Positions 1 through 4,955 of a DNA stretch of 5,115 nt are shown here, piece after piece. Within the stretch, counting starts at the first letter, position 1, and each line of letters opens with the position of its first letter. The position numbers and the translations under genes were made by a program. This DNA comes from an uncultured Clostridia bacterium (GTDB lineage Bacteria; Bacillota; Clostridia; Oscillospirales; Oscillospiraceae), in the NCBI GenBank assembly GCA_946006895.1, contig CAMFZO010000120.1, positions 1 through 5,115 on the forward strand, given 5' to 3'. Below the pieces are notes generated by a model, which ran no database searches, was not told the origin of the DNA, and was given only the letters and a program-made list of their open reading frames with translations.

Positions 1-1
1 T

Positions 2-34
2 TCGTCGGCAGCGTCAGATGTGTATAAGAGACAG
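2..34 (+). other. Illumina Nextera (Tn5) read-1 adapter, sequencing artefact
   Basis: Bases 2-34 match the 33-nt Nextera read-1 transposase adapter base for base. The last 19 bases (16-34, AGATGTGTATAAGAGACAG) are the Tn5 mosaic end. Base 1 may be the last base of an index. This is library-preparation sequence left on a contig end and not part of the genome. The biological sequence starts at base 35, exactly where the SLH gene is cut. Confidence 0.98.
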
Positions 35-166
35 CTGTACCTCGTCGTAGAACCAGTCACTTTCATGGACATCCTTGAAGTCGGCAGCGTCTGCGGCGGT
101 CACGGTAAAGCCAAACATGGCAAGGACCGTCGCAAGGCATAGAATGATGCTGAGTAATCTCTTCAT
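35..166 (-). CDS. Secreted S-layer-homology (SLH) domain protein, N-terminal fragment
   Basis: The minus-strand ORF starts with ATG at 166-164 and stays open for 44 codons to the adapter junction, so the rest is missing because the contig ends. The start is supported by AAAGGAG at 174-180, 7 nt upstream. The product begins MKRLLSIILCLATVLAMFGF, a short basic N-region and a hydrophobic core typical of a Sec signal peptide, with likely cleavage after TVTAADA or nearby. It continues FKDVHESDWFYDEVQ, which fits the opening of an SLH repeat (F-x-DV-x4-W-[YF]-Y-x2-V). SLH domains bind secondary cell-wall polymers and anchor exported proteins to the envelope. The enzymatic or structural domain that would give the specific function is not in the window. 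It lies 72 bp after ahcY on the same strand with no convincing promoter between, so readthrough from ahcY is possible. Confidence 0.8.
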
Positions 167-173
167 GGGAATG

Positions 174-180
174 CTCCTTT
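174..180 (-). promoter_or_regulatory. Ribosome binding site of the SLH gene
   Basis: AAAGGAG on the minus strand, 7 nt before the ATG at 166. It fixes the start of this otherwise short fragment and shows the gene is genuine despite being cut at the contig end. The rest of the 167-238 gap holds an imperfect hairpin (194-202 with 210-218) but no U-tract, and no recognisable -35/-10 pair. Confidence 0.75.
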
Positions 181-238
181 ACTTATTTTTTGTATCGTCC
201 GATCCGCTGTCGGGCGATGGATACCGGGTAACGCGGGC

Positions 239-1477
239 TCAATGCCCGGCAAGGTAGGCGCGCTGTTTTTCGTTGAGGGTGTCGAAGCTGCCGCCGAAGG
301 CCTTGAGCTTCAGCTCGGCTACATGGCGGTCCACTTCCTCGGGAATGTCATAGACGCCGGGAGCGAGCTTGCCCTCATTTTTCAGCAGATACTCCGCACC
401 GGAAGCCTGCAGGGCGAAGGACATATCCATGATCTCCACCGGATGACCGTCCGCCGCGGCGATGTTGCACAGGCCGCCGTCAGCCACCACGGAGATCACC
501 CTGCCGTCAGCCAGGCGGTAGCCGTCGAGATTCTTCCGCTCTTCAAACTTCTCCACCGCCATGGCTTTCAGTCCCTCCAGGTCGATCTCACAGTTGAAGT
601 GACCGGCGTTGGCGACGATGGCGCCGTCCTTCATGGCGGCGAAATGCTCCGGGCGAATCACATCACAGCAGGCGGTGGCGGTGATAAAAATATCGCCGAG
701 ACCTGCCGCCTCCTCCATGGACATAGCGCGATAGCCGTCCATGACCGCGAGGATGGATTTCACCGGGTCAATCTCCGTGACGATGACCTGAGCGTTGAGT
801 CCACGCGCTATCTCTGCAATGCCCCGTCCGCAATAGCCGTAGCCGGCGACCACCACCACCTTGCCGTTGACCTGCAGGTTCGTCGTGCGCATGATGCCGT
901 CCCAGGAGCTTTGGCCCGTGCCGTAGGTGTTGTCAAAAAAGCACTTGCAGCGGGCGTCGTTGATGGCCATGACCGGGAAGGTCAGGCGCCCGGTCCGCTG
1001 CCAGCCCCGCAGCCGTTGTACGCCGGAGGTGGTCTCCTCACAGCCGCCGATGACGCGGTCTGCATACTGCCTGCAGTCGCCCAGCAGCAAATTGATCAGG
1101 TCAGAGCCGTCATCAATGACGATATCCGGATGGCAGGACAGCGTTTTCTTCCAAAGCTCAACGGTCTGCTCCGGGTCGGAGCCGTGAATCGCGTGGACCG
1201 TGATGCCGTCGTCCACCAGCGCGGCGCAGATGCAGTCCTGCGTGGAGAGCGGATTGGAGCCGGAGACGAACATCTCCGCGCCGCCCCGGGCCAGAGTCTT
1301 GACCAGATAGGCCGTTTTGGCCTCCAAATGGATCGACAGAGCGATCTTCTTTCCCGCAAAAGGCTTTTCCCGCTCGAAGCGTTCCCCGATAGCATTGAGC
1401 ACCGGCATATGTTTGCTGACCCAGTCGATCCGCTGATGTCCCTCTTCCCTGCACCCAATATCCTTAATGATCGACAT
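239..1477 (-). CDS. ahcY: S-adenosylhomocysteine hydrolase (adenosylhomocysteinase)
   Basis: Catalyses reversible hydrolysis of S-adenosyl-L-homocysteine to adenosine and homocysteine, using tightly bound NAD, in the cytoplasmic methyl cycle. I chose ATG 1477 (412 aa), preceded by AAAGGGTGG. The 38 codons upstream in frame look like translated leader and lack family sequence. Visible hallmarks: His50 in SIHLEAKTA, the DDGSDL acid pair at 122-123, EETTSG at 147-152, the NDARCK..FDN catalytic Lys178/Asp182/Asn183 region, NAD-fold GYGYCGRG at 212-219, GHFNCEID at 292-299, and ADGHPVEIMDMSFALQ near the C-terminus. The end (LNEKQRAYLAGH) lacks the KPDHYRY-type tail, so this is the shorter form seen in archaea and many Firmicutes. 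All expected catalytic positions are present. It lies downstream of the bmp gene but has its own promoter behind a terminator. No SAH-riboswitch core was recognised in its leader. Regulation is probably through the shared inverted repeat at 1640-1651. Confidence 0.97.
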   Translation of the reverse strand: MSIIKDIGCREEGHQRIDWVSKHMPVLNAIGERFEREKPFAGKKIALSIHLEAKTAYLVKTLARGGAEMFVSGSNPLSTQDCICAALVDDGITVHAIHGSDPEQTVELWKKTLSCHPDIVIDDGSDLINLLLGDCRQYADRVIGGCEETTSGVQRLRGWQRTGRLTFPVMAINDARCKCFFDNTYGTGQSSWDGIMRTTNLQVNGKVVVVAGYGYCGRGIAEIARGLNAQVIVTEIDPVKSILAVMDGYRAMSMEEAAGLGDIFITATACCDVIRPEHFAAMKDGAIVANAGHFNCEIDLEGLKAMAVEKFEERKNLDGYRLADGRVISVVADGGLCNIAAADGHPVEIMDMSFALQASGAEYLLKNEGKLAPGVYDIPEEVDRHVAELKLKAFGGSFDTLNEKQRAYLAGH

Positions 1478-1565
1478 TCCATCCACCCTTTCATTCAAGT
1501 CTCTGTTTTCTGCACAAGACGGCACAGCGTGCCTTAAGCACGATGTGACTGTGCGCAGCACACGG

Positions 1566-1596
1566 GATTCTTGATGAAACTTTTTAATCAAGAATC
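1566..1596 (-). promoter_or_regulatory. Perfect 10-bp hairpin at the 5' end of the ahcY leader
   Basis: GATTCTTGAT (1566-1575) and ATCAAGAATC (1587-1596) are exact inverted repeats separated by 11 nt. On the minus strand the hairpin would begin about 8 nt after the predicted transcription start (near 1604). No U-tract follows, so it is not an intrinsic terminator. It may stabilise the mRNA 5' end, form part of a leader regulatory structure, or serve as a DNA operator. Downstream in the leader, several competing short stems can form from GTGTGC, GCACA, CGTGC, GCACG, GGCAC and GTGCC segments (about 1515-1562). No known riboswitch class was recognised. Confidence 0.6.
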
Positions 1597-1610
1597 AGTA
1601 TTACAATTTG

Positions 1611-1639
1611 ATTATACCTGCTGCGGCGGAATAAGAAAA
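1611..1639 (-). promoter_or_regulatory. Predicted ahcY promoter
   Basis: On the minus strand a perfect TATAAT -10 lies at 1616-1611. At 17-nt spacing the -35 hexamer is TTTTCT (1639-1634), a poor match to TTGACA. A strong -10 with a weak -35, bordered directly upstream by an inverted repeat, is the pattern expected of an activator-dependent promoter. The predicted start is near 1604, giving a leader of about 127 nt before the ahcY ATG. Confidence 0.7.
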
Positions 1640-1651
1640 GGACATTTGTCC
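1640..1651. promoter_or_regulatory. Inverted-repeat operator, copy 1 (ahcY promoter)
   Basis: The minus strand reads GGACAAATGTCC, which is GGACA-NN-TGTCC. It lies inside a 15-bp stretch (1638-1652) identical to 3007-3021 upstream of the bmp gene. It directly abuts the -35 position of the ahcY promoter and is 23 nt from the TATAAT. The identical copy and geometry at the other promoter argue for a protein-binding site rather than chance. The binding protein is unknown. Confidence 0.7.
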
Positions 1652-1659
1652 GTCACTTT

Positions 1660-1700
1660 CGAGAAAAAAGCGAAAGCTGCCGCAGCAACTGCGACAGCTT
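1660..1700 (-). terminator. Intrinsic terminator of the bmp lipoprotein gene
   Basis: On the minus strand a 12-bp stem (AAGCTGTCGCAG at 1700-1689 with CTGCGGCAGCTT at 1685-1674, one G-U pair) closes a 3-nt loop. It is followed by TCGC and then six T residues (1669-1664). It lies about 40 nt past the bmp stop codon and just before the ahcY operator, so bmp and ahcY should be mainly separate transcripts even though they are tandem. Confidence 0.88.
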
Positions 1701-1738
1701 CCGCCGGTGAGTGAAAAAGAAAATGAAGATGAGGTAGT

Positions 1739-2935
1739 TTATTTGATGTTGCCCAGATAGTTGACCTCGATGGCAACCTCCGGCTCGACGTCAATGGCGT
1801 CGGAGATCTCGATTTCACCGGCGTGGATCTTTGCCACCAGGTCAAGATAGTCCGCCTCGGTGAATTTTCCGTCCTCATACTGCGTTGACGGCGCGATCTG
1901 CACGTAGTTTTCGTTGGGATCGTCGGAGATGATGCCCAGAGAGGCGATCTTGCCGCCGTAGGCCGCCCAGTTATCGTTGACGATCAGGTCGGTCAGAGCG
2001 GTGGTCACGGTGGCAGCCAGGCCCTTCATGGCGGAGGATACCGTCATACCCTCGCCGTAGACGCTGTCGATGCCTGCCGCCTGGTCCACGTCAACGCCGA
2101 TGATCTTGCCGTTCACTCTGGCAGCGGCTTCACAGGCGGAGTCATAGATGCTGCCGCCCGCGGCGAAGCAGATCTCCAGCCCGTTGGCGTAGAGGGTGTC
2201 CATGTAAGCGGTGATGTCTGCGTCGCCGTAGAACTGGTTGCCGTAGACATACTGGATGGAAACGTCCTTTTCAATGCCCAGCTCGACGGCTGCGGCATTG
2301 GCGCCCTGCACAAAGCCATAGCCGTAGCGGATGACAGCGGGAACCGCCATGCCGCCCAGATAGGCGAGCTTGGTGTAGCCCAGCTTTACGGCCGCATAGC
2401 CGACCATGTAGCCCGGGATCTGCTCCTGATAGACGGCAGAATAGACATTCTCCGGCAGCGTGTAGTCGCCATAGTCCGCTTCGCCGACGTCGAGGACGAT
2501 GTACTTCACATCAGGATTCAGCTCTGCCGTCTCTCTCACCGTCTCGGCAAAGGCAAAGCCCGGCATCAGCAGGACATTGTAGCCATTGGCGACGGCCTGG
2601 TCGATGGAGGCGACACGGGCTTCGGTGGAGTCGCCGGTGGGCTTGTAGTAGGTGAAGTCCACGCCGTGGTCGTCACACCATGCCTTGCCGGCTTCATAGG
2701 TGGTCTGGTTGAAGGACTGGTCCGTGATGTCGCCGTAGTCGGTGATCATTGCAACCTTCCATACGGGTTCGTTGGCCTCGGTCTCAACGGGCTGGTTGTT
2801 TTCGGTTTCGATGTCAGTAGTTTCCGTGGGTGCGTCAGTGGGCGCGTCGGTCTCCTGGGTAGCTTCTTCCTTGCAGCCGGTAAACAGGCAGGCAAGCAGC
2901 GCCAGGACAAGGAGCATTGCAAACAGCTTTTTCAT
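1739..2935 (-). CDS. BMP-family ABC-transporter substrate-binding lipoprotein (probable nucleoside binding)
   Basis: Membrane-anchored extracellular binding protein of the basic membrane protein family (TmpC/Med/PnrA type), whose characterised members bind purine or other nucleosides for ABC import. Start ATG 2935 (398 aa) is set by GGAGG at 2944-2948, 8 nt upstream; the in-frame TTG five codons earlier overlaps this Shine-Dalgarno and is rejected. Residues 1-21 form a lipoprotein signal ending FTGC, with Cys21 the likely lipidated residue. Residues 22-57 are an acidic Thr/Glu/Pro-rich linker with TDAPT repeats. The two-lobe periplasmic-binding-like fold follows: KVAMITDYGDITDQSFN (60-76), the GFAF segment (126-129), GYMVGY (175-180), YLGGMAVPAV (192-201), and VDVDQA (281-286) with the EGMTVSSAMKG hinge (295-305). 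The partner permease and ATPase genes are not in the window. The ligand is inferred from the family. It probably shares regulation with ahcY through an identical promoter operator. Confidence 0.9.
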   Translation of the reverse strand: MKKLFAMLLVLALLACLFTGCKEEATQETDAPTDAPTETTDIETENNQPVETEANEPVWKVAMITDYGDITDQSFNQTTYEAGKAWCDDHGVDFTYYKPTGDSTEARVASIDQAVANGYNVLLMPGFAFAETVRETAELNPDVKYIVLDVGEADYGDYTLPENVYSAVYQEQIPGYMVGYAAVKLGYTKLAYLGGMAVPAVIRYGYGFVQGANAAAVELGIEKDVSIQYVYGNQFYGDADITAYMDTLYANGLEICFAAGGSIYDSACEAAARVNGKIIGVDVDQAAGIDSVYGEGMTVSSAMKGLAATVTTALTDLIVNDNWAAYGGKIASLGIISDDPNENYVQIAPSTQYEDGKFTEADYLDLVAKIHAGEIEISDAIDVEPEVAIEVNYLGNIK

Positions 2936-2943
2936 TTTCTGAA

Positions 2944-2948
2944 CCTCC
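2944..2948 (-). promoter_or_regulatory. Ribosome binding site deciding the bmp start
   Basis: GGAGG on the minus strand, 8 nt before the ATG at 2935. The longer reading frame beginning at TTG 2950 would have its start codon touching this site, so the shorter 398-aa product starting MKKLF, a normal lipoprotein signal, is preferred. Confidence 0.85.
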
Positions 2949-2979
2949 AATTCTTATGCGGTTTCCCGCGGTTGATTTC

Positions 2980-3008
2980 ATTATAAATTCTGCCGCTTGT
3001 CCTGCCAA
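2980..3008 (-). promoter_or_regulatory. Predicted bmp lipoprotein promoter
   Basis: On the minus strand TTGGCA (3008-3003, 5 of 6 to consensus), a 17-nt spacer and a perfect TATAAT (2985-2980). This is a strong sigma-A-type promoter with a predicted start near 2973 and a leader of about 38 nt. It means the lipoprotein gene need not depend on readthrough from tetR. The inverted repeat abuts the -35, and an extra GGACAAG lies in the spacer (3002-2996). Confidence 0.85.
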
Positions 3009-3020
3009 GGACATTTGTCC
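3009..3020. promoter_or_regulatory. Inverted-repeat operator, copy 2 (bmp promoter)
   Basis: The minus strand reads GGACAAATGTCC and is part of the same 15-bp identity (3007-3021) as copy 1. It is again 23 nt upstream of TATAAT and immediately next to the -35. Two further GGACAAG half-site-like copies flank it, at 3050-3044 upstream and 3002-2996 in the promoter spacer. On the plus strand the repeat is followed by GCA and six Ts, but the 2-nt loop and 5-bp stem make a plus-strand terminator unlikely. Confidence 0.75.
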
Positions 3021-3093
3021 GCATTTTTTCACGGGAGGTTCTTCTTGTCCGCCGGTCAGCTCTCTGCGAGTCGCAGCCGGGGCACTTTCGGGG

Positions 3094-3627
3094 TCATTCT
3101 CCTCTCATTCGGGCCGCTGCATCGACAAAATACTGCGCGATCTCCTCGGCGCTGAACCTTTCGCCGTCGGACAGCCAGGTGACCGCCGTGTTCATCAGCG
3201 CGCCGACATACATATACAGCTTGTATTTTTCAATGGAGCCGTAGGGCATGGAGCCGTCAACGGTTTCGTGAAAGGAATTGACTTCCTCCCACAAGATGGA
3301 GGAAAAGCCGGTGTGCTGCAGGTCCAGGATGTGGCTCCGGTATTTCTGGAAGTGCCGGAAGATCAAAAGCACGTTCTCATAGCAGTAGATGCTCCCCCGC
3401 TCCAAGTCGATCACCTCCCGAAATTCGTCCAGAATATCCCGGATCAGCGTGACCAGCACATCCTCCTTTGAGGAATAGTTCCGGTAAAAGGACGCCCGCG
3501 CCACACCGGCTTTACTGACTATCTCCGAGATATGAATGTCGGTCAGACTTTTCTCCGCCATCAGGGAAAATAATGTGTTGGTGATGTCTCTTTTGACCCT
3601 CAGATTTTCTTCTTTTCGTTTGTCCAT
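3094..3627 (-). CDS. TetR/AcrR-family transcriptional regulator
   Basis: A 177-aa, ligand-responsive, dimeric DNA-binding repressor by family. Start ATG 3627 is supported by AAAGGAG at 3633-3639, 5 nt upstream. The N-terminal domain spans residues 10-58: a helix (VKRDITNTLFSLMAEKSLTD), the helix-turn-helix IHISEIVSKAGVARASFYRN (31-50), then YSSKEDVL, the usual TetR signature. The C-terminal ligand/dimer half (about 75-172) ends with LYMYVGALMNTAVTWLSDGE and SAEEIAQYF, resembling the TetR_C domain of the DhaS/YfiR-like group. It is transcribed divergently from the degV gene, and a perfect palindrome covers both promoters, so autorepression and control of degV are the natural inference. The ligand is unknown; a fatty-acid signal would fit the neighbour but is speculation. 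No intrinsic terminator is seen between it and the bmp gene. Confidence 0.93.
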   Translation of the reverse strand: MDKRKEENLRVKRDITNTLFSLMAEKSLTDIHISEIVSKAGVARASFYRNYSSKEDVLVTLIRDILDEFREVIDLERGSIYCYENVLLIFRHFQKYRSHILDLQHTGFSSILWEEVNSFHETVDGSMPYGSIEKYKLYMYVGALMNTAVTWLSDGERFSAEEIAQYFVDAAARMRGE

Positions 3628-3685
3628 GGCGGCTCCTTTCCGGTGACGTGATACAAAACCTTGCGTATTGTCTCACAAAGGGCGG

Positions 3686-3714
3686 TTGATTTCGCCGCCG
3701 CTATATGATACAAT
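3686..3714 (+). promoter_or_regulatory. Predicted degV promoter
   Basis: Plus-strand TTGATT (3686-3691), a 17-nt spacer and TACAAT (3709-3714). The -10 sits at the centre of the 22-bp palindrome, so an operator-bound repressor would block it. The predicted start near 3721 gives a leader of roughly 125 nt to the chosen degV ATG. Confidence 0.65.
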
Positions 3715-3724
3715 TGTATCATAT
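3703..3724. promoter_or_regulatory. Perfect 22-bp palindrome, candidate TetR operator
   Basis: The left half ATATGATACAA (3703-3713) is followed directly by its exact reverse complement (3714-3724). It overlaps the degV -10, the predicted start-site region of tetR, and the edge of the tetR -10. Length and position match typical TetR-family operators. No competing regulator gene is adjacent, so the neighbouring TetR protein is the most likely ligand. Confidence 0.88.
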
Positions 3725-3750
3725 TATAGTATGATTCCGTCCAATGTCAA
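3723..3750 (-). promoter_or_regulatory. Predicted tetR promoter
   Basis: Minus-strand TTGACA (3750-3745, perfect), a 16-nt spacer and TATAAT (3728-3723, perfect). The predicted start near 3716 lies inside the palindrome. The two divergent promoters interlock: the tetR -35 falls in the degV leader, and the degV -35 falls in the tetR leader. Confidence 0.82.
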
Positions 3751-3780
3751 CCAGATGTGATGATATTCTGGCGACCGCCC

Positions 3781-3814
3781 TCTGTCTTTCGCCGTTTTGG
3801 CGCGAAAGGGCAGG
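3781..3814 (+). promoter_or_regulatory. Hairpin in the degV 5' leader
   Basis: CTGTCTTTCG (3782-3791) pairs with CGAAAGGGCAG (3803-3813) through ten base pairs with one bulged G and two G-U pairs, closing a loop that contains a further CC/GG. No U-tract follows. The function is unknown. It sits between the predicted transcription start and the degV start codon, so it could affect mRNA stability or translation. Confidence 0.45.
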
Positions 3815-3846
3815 AAAGGAAATTTTTGGAAAGGCAGCAATACAGA

Positions 3847-4707
3847 ATGAGAGTCGCAATTGCAACAGATACAAACAGCAGCATCCTGCAGGGGGAACGC
3901 AAGGATATTTTTGTACTTCCCATGCCCGTGATCATTGACGGGCAGACGTATTTTGAGGGGATCGATATTTGCAGCCGTGAGCTTTATGAAGCTATGAAGC
4001 AGCACAAGGATATTTCGACCTCTCAGCCTGCCCCGGGCCAGTTTATCGAGTTTTGGGATCAGATCCTGGCCGCAGGATATGACGAGATCGCCTTTATCCC
4101 CATGTCCAGCGGCTTGAGCAGCTCCTGCGGCAGCGCCGCCCAGCTTGCGGAGGACTACGGCGGAAAGGTGCAGGTAATTGACAACCACCGAATCTCCGTG
4201 ACCCAGCGGGAATCGGTTTTTGCGGCCTTACAGCTTGCCCAGCAGGGCTGCAGCGCCCGGGAGATCAAGGCACATCTGGAGGAGCGGGCCTACGAGTCAA
4301 GCATCTATATCACGGTCGACTCCATGGAGTACCTGAAAAAGGGCGGCCGCGTCACCCCCGCAGCGGCGGCCTTTGCAGCCGTTTTGAACATCAAACCCGT
4401 GCTGACGATCCAGGGCGACAAGCTGGACACCTACGCCAAAGCCAGAGGTATGCGCCAGGCGGAAGCGACCATGATCAAGGCCGTCCATCAGGACCGGGCT
4501 ACGCGTTTTGCCGATGTCTCCGAGCCTCAGCTTCAGATCGACACCGCAGGAACCATTGAGAGCGAAGCAGCAGCGCAGGAATGGCTGCAAATGGTCCAAA
4601 GGGAATTCCCCGGCGCTGCGGTCTCCTATTACCATCTGCCCTGCAGCATCGCCTGTCACGTGGGAATGAATTCTATGGCTGTTACCATTACAAAAAAAGA
4701 GGTGTGA
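3847..4707 (+). CDS. DegV family protein (FakB-type fatty-acid-binding)
   Basis: DegV/FakB proteins hold a single fatty acid and, with the kinase FakA, present it for phosphorylation into phospholipid synthesis. I chose ATG 3847 (286 aa) because MRVAIATDTNSS is the family N-terminus. The in-frame extension back to GTG 3757 has no family sequence and no Shine-Dalgarno. The chosen start itself has only AAGG 12 nt upstream, a weak site. Visible motifs: ISTSQPAPGQF (56-66) with Thr58, PMSSGLSSS (85-93), IDNHRISVTQ (111-120), MEYLKKGGRVTP (160-171) with Arg168, LNIKPVLTIQGDKL (180-193), KARGMRQA (198-205) and the C-terminal CHVGMNSMAVTI (270-281) with His271. The usual final GPG is replaced by GMN, a mild divergence. 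Length is normal. FakA is not in the window. Regulation by the divergent TetR is strongly suggested. Ligand specificity cannot be read from sequence. Confidence 0.93.
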   Translation: MRVAIATDTNSSILQGERKDIFVLPMPVIIDGQTYFEGIDICSRELYEAMKQHKDISTSQPAPGQFIEFWDQILAAGYDEIAFIPMSSGLSSSCGSAAQLAEDYGGKVQVIDNHRISVTQRESVFAALQLAQQGCSAREIKAHLEERAYESSIYITVDSMEYLKKGGRVTPAAAAFAAVLNIKPVLTIQGDKLDTYAKARGMRQAEATMIKAVHQDRATRFADVSEPQLQIDTAGTIESEAAAQEWLQMVQREFPGAAVSYYHLPCSIACHVGMNSMAVTITKKEV

Positions 4708-4720
4708 CCGTCGTCACACC
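4692..4720 (-). terminator. Minus-strand intrinsic terminator spanning the degV stop codon
   Basis: GGTGTGAC (4701-4708) and GTCACACC (4713-4720) are perfect 8-bp inverted repeats with a 4-nt loop. On the minus strand the stem is followed by TC and then seven T residues (4698-4692), a textbook intrinsic terminator. On the plus strand no U-tract follows. It should therefore stop leftward transcription from the 4783-4961 unit before it runs antisense into degV. The hairpin includes the degV TGA (4705-4707), so the two genes overlap at their 3' signals. Confidence 0.82.
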
Positions 4721-4742
4721 GTAAGATAGGCCGTATAGATAC

Positions 4743-4772
4743 AACTGCCGTTCCTTTGCGGGAACGGCAGTT
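4743..4772. terminator. Perfect 12-bp hairpin downstream of degV, possible terminator
   Basis: AACTGCCGTTCC (4743-4754) and GGAACGGCAGTT (4761-4772) form a perfect 12-bp stem with a 6-nt loop. On the plus strand it lies 36 nt after the degV stop and is followed by CGTCTGTCCGTTAT, a broken, weak U-tract. No U-tract follows on the minus strand. It is the best candidate for the degV 3' end, perhaps as a processing-stable hairpin rather than a strong intrinsic terminator. Confidence 0.6.
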
Positions 4773-4840
4773 CGTCTGTCCGTTATAGCTGCGGGAGTAA
4801 ATATACTATCAGCATGGAAAAAACAGAAAGCATCACTGTT

Positions 4841-4885
4841 TTACTCGTTTGCAATTGCTTCTGCAAAAATCTTATCTGTATTCAT
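4841..4885 (-). pseudogene. 14-codon ORF, likely remnant of a small clostridial protein gene
   Basis: Minus-strand ATG at 4885-4883 preceded by GGAGGG (4898-4893) at 7-nt spacing encodes MNTDKIFAEAIANE and then TAA (4843-4841). From memory this matches the N-terminus of a roughly 100-residue Firmicutes membrane protein family, often annotated loosely as dihydropteridine reductase, whose members begin like MNxEKIYAEAIAxEYAPK. Here the frame stops where EYAPK should follow. A shifted frame (4845-4783) continues with SKTVMLSVFSMLIVYLL, a hydrophobic stretch that could be decayed family sequence. The upstream signals are intact, so a functional tiny peptide cannot be excluded. I favour a degraded gene. 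The family assignment needs a search. Confidence 0.5.
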
Positions 4886-4955
4886 GGTTCGACCCTCCAA
4901 ATAATTCGTCTTTTACCAGATAGGTCATTGCGCAACTAACTTACCTGACAACTTC

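Noticed and set aside
81..91. TCGGCAGCGTC in the SLH gene is identical to bases 5-15 of the adapter.
   Set aside because: It falls inside a sensible signal-peptide reading frame (encoding part of ADAADF), and the flanking bases do not match the adapter, so chance identity is most likely.
194..218. Imperfect hairpin between ahcY and the SLH gene as an ahcY terminator.
   Set aside because: On the transcribed minus strand it has a C-A mismatch and is followed by ACAAAAAATA rather than a U-tract, so termination is not supported.
1483..1495. AGGGTGG before ahcY resembles the T-box antiterminator core.
   Set aside because: The required ACCGCG continuation, Stem I features and a terminator are missing. 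It is simply the ahcY ribosome-binding region.
242..1537. A 431-codon plus-strand open frame opposite ahcY.
   Set aside because: It is the antisense shadow of a GC-rich, unmistakable ahcY gene. It has no Shine-Dalgarno, no recognisable domain and a His/Val/Ala-rich composition typical of reverse-complement reading.
3007..3030. GGACATTTGTCC followed by a run of six Ts on the plus strand as an intrinsic terminator.
   Set aside because: The stem is only 5 bp with a 2-nt loop, the second copy at 1640 has no T-run, and no plus-strand gene ends here. The shared promoter geometry favours a DNA operator.
3724..4188. A 154-codon minus-strand frame overlapping the 5' half of degV.
   Set aside because: It runs antisense to clear DegV motifs and has no family features of its own, and its right end has no ribosome site.
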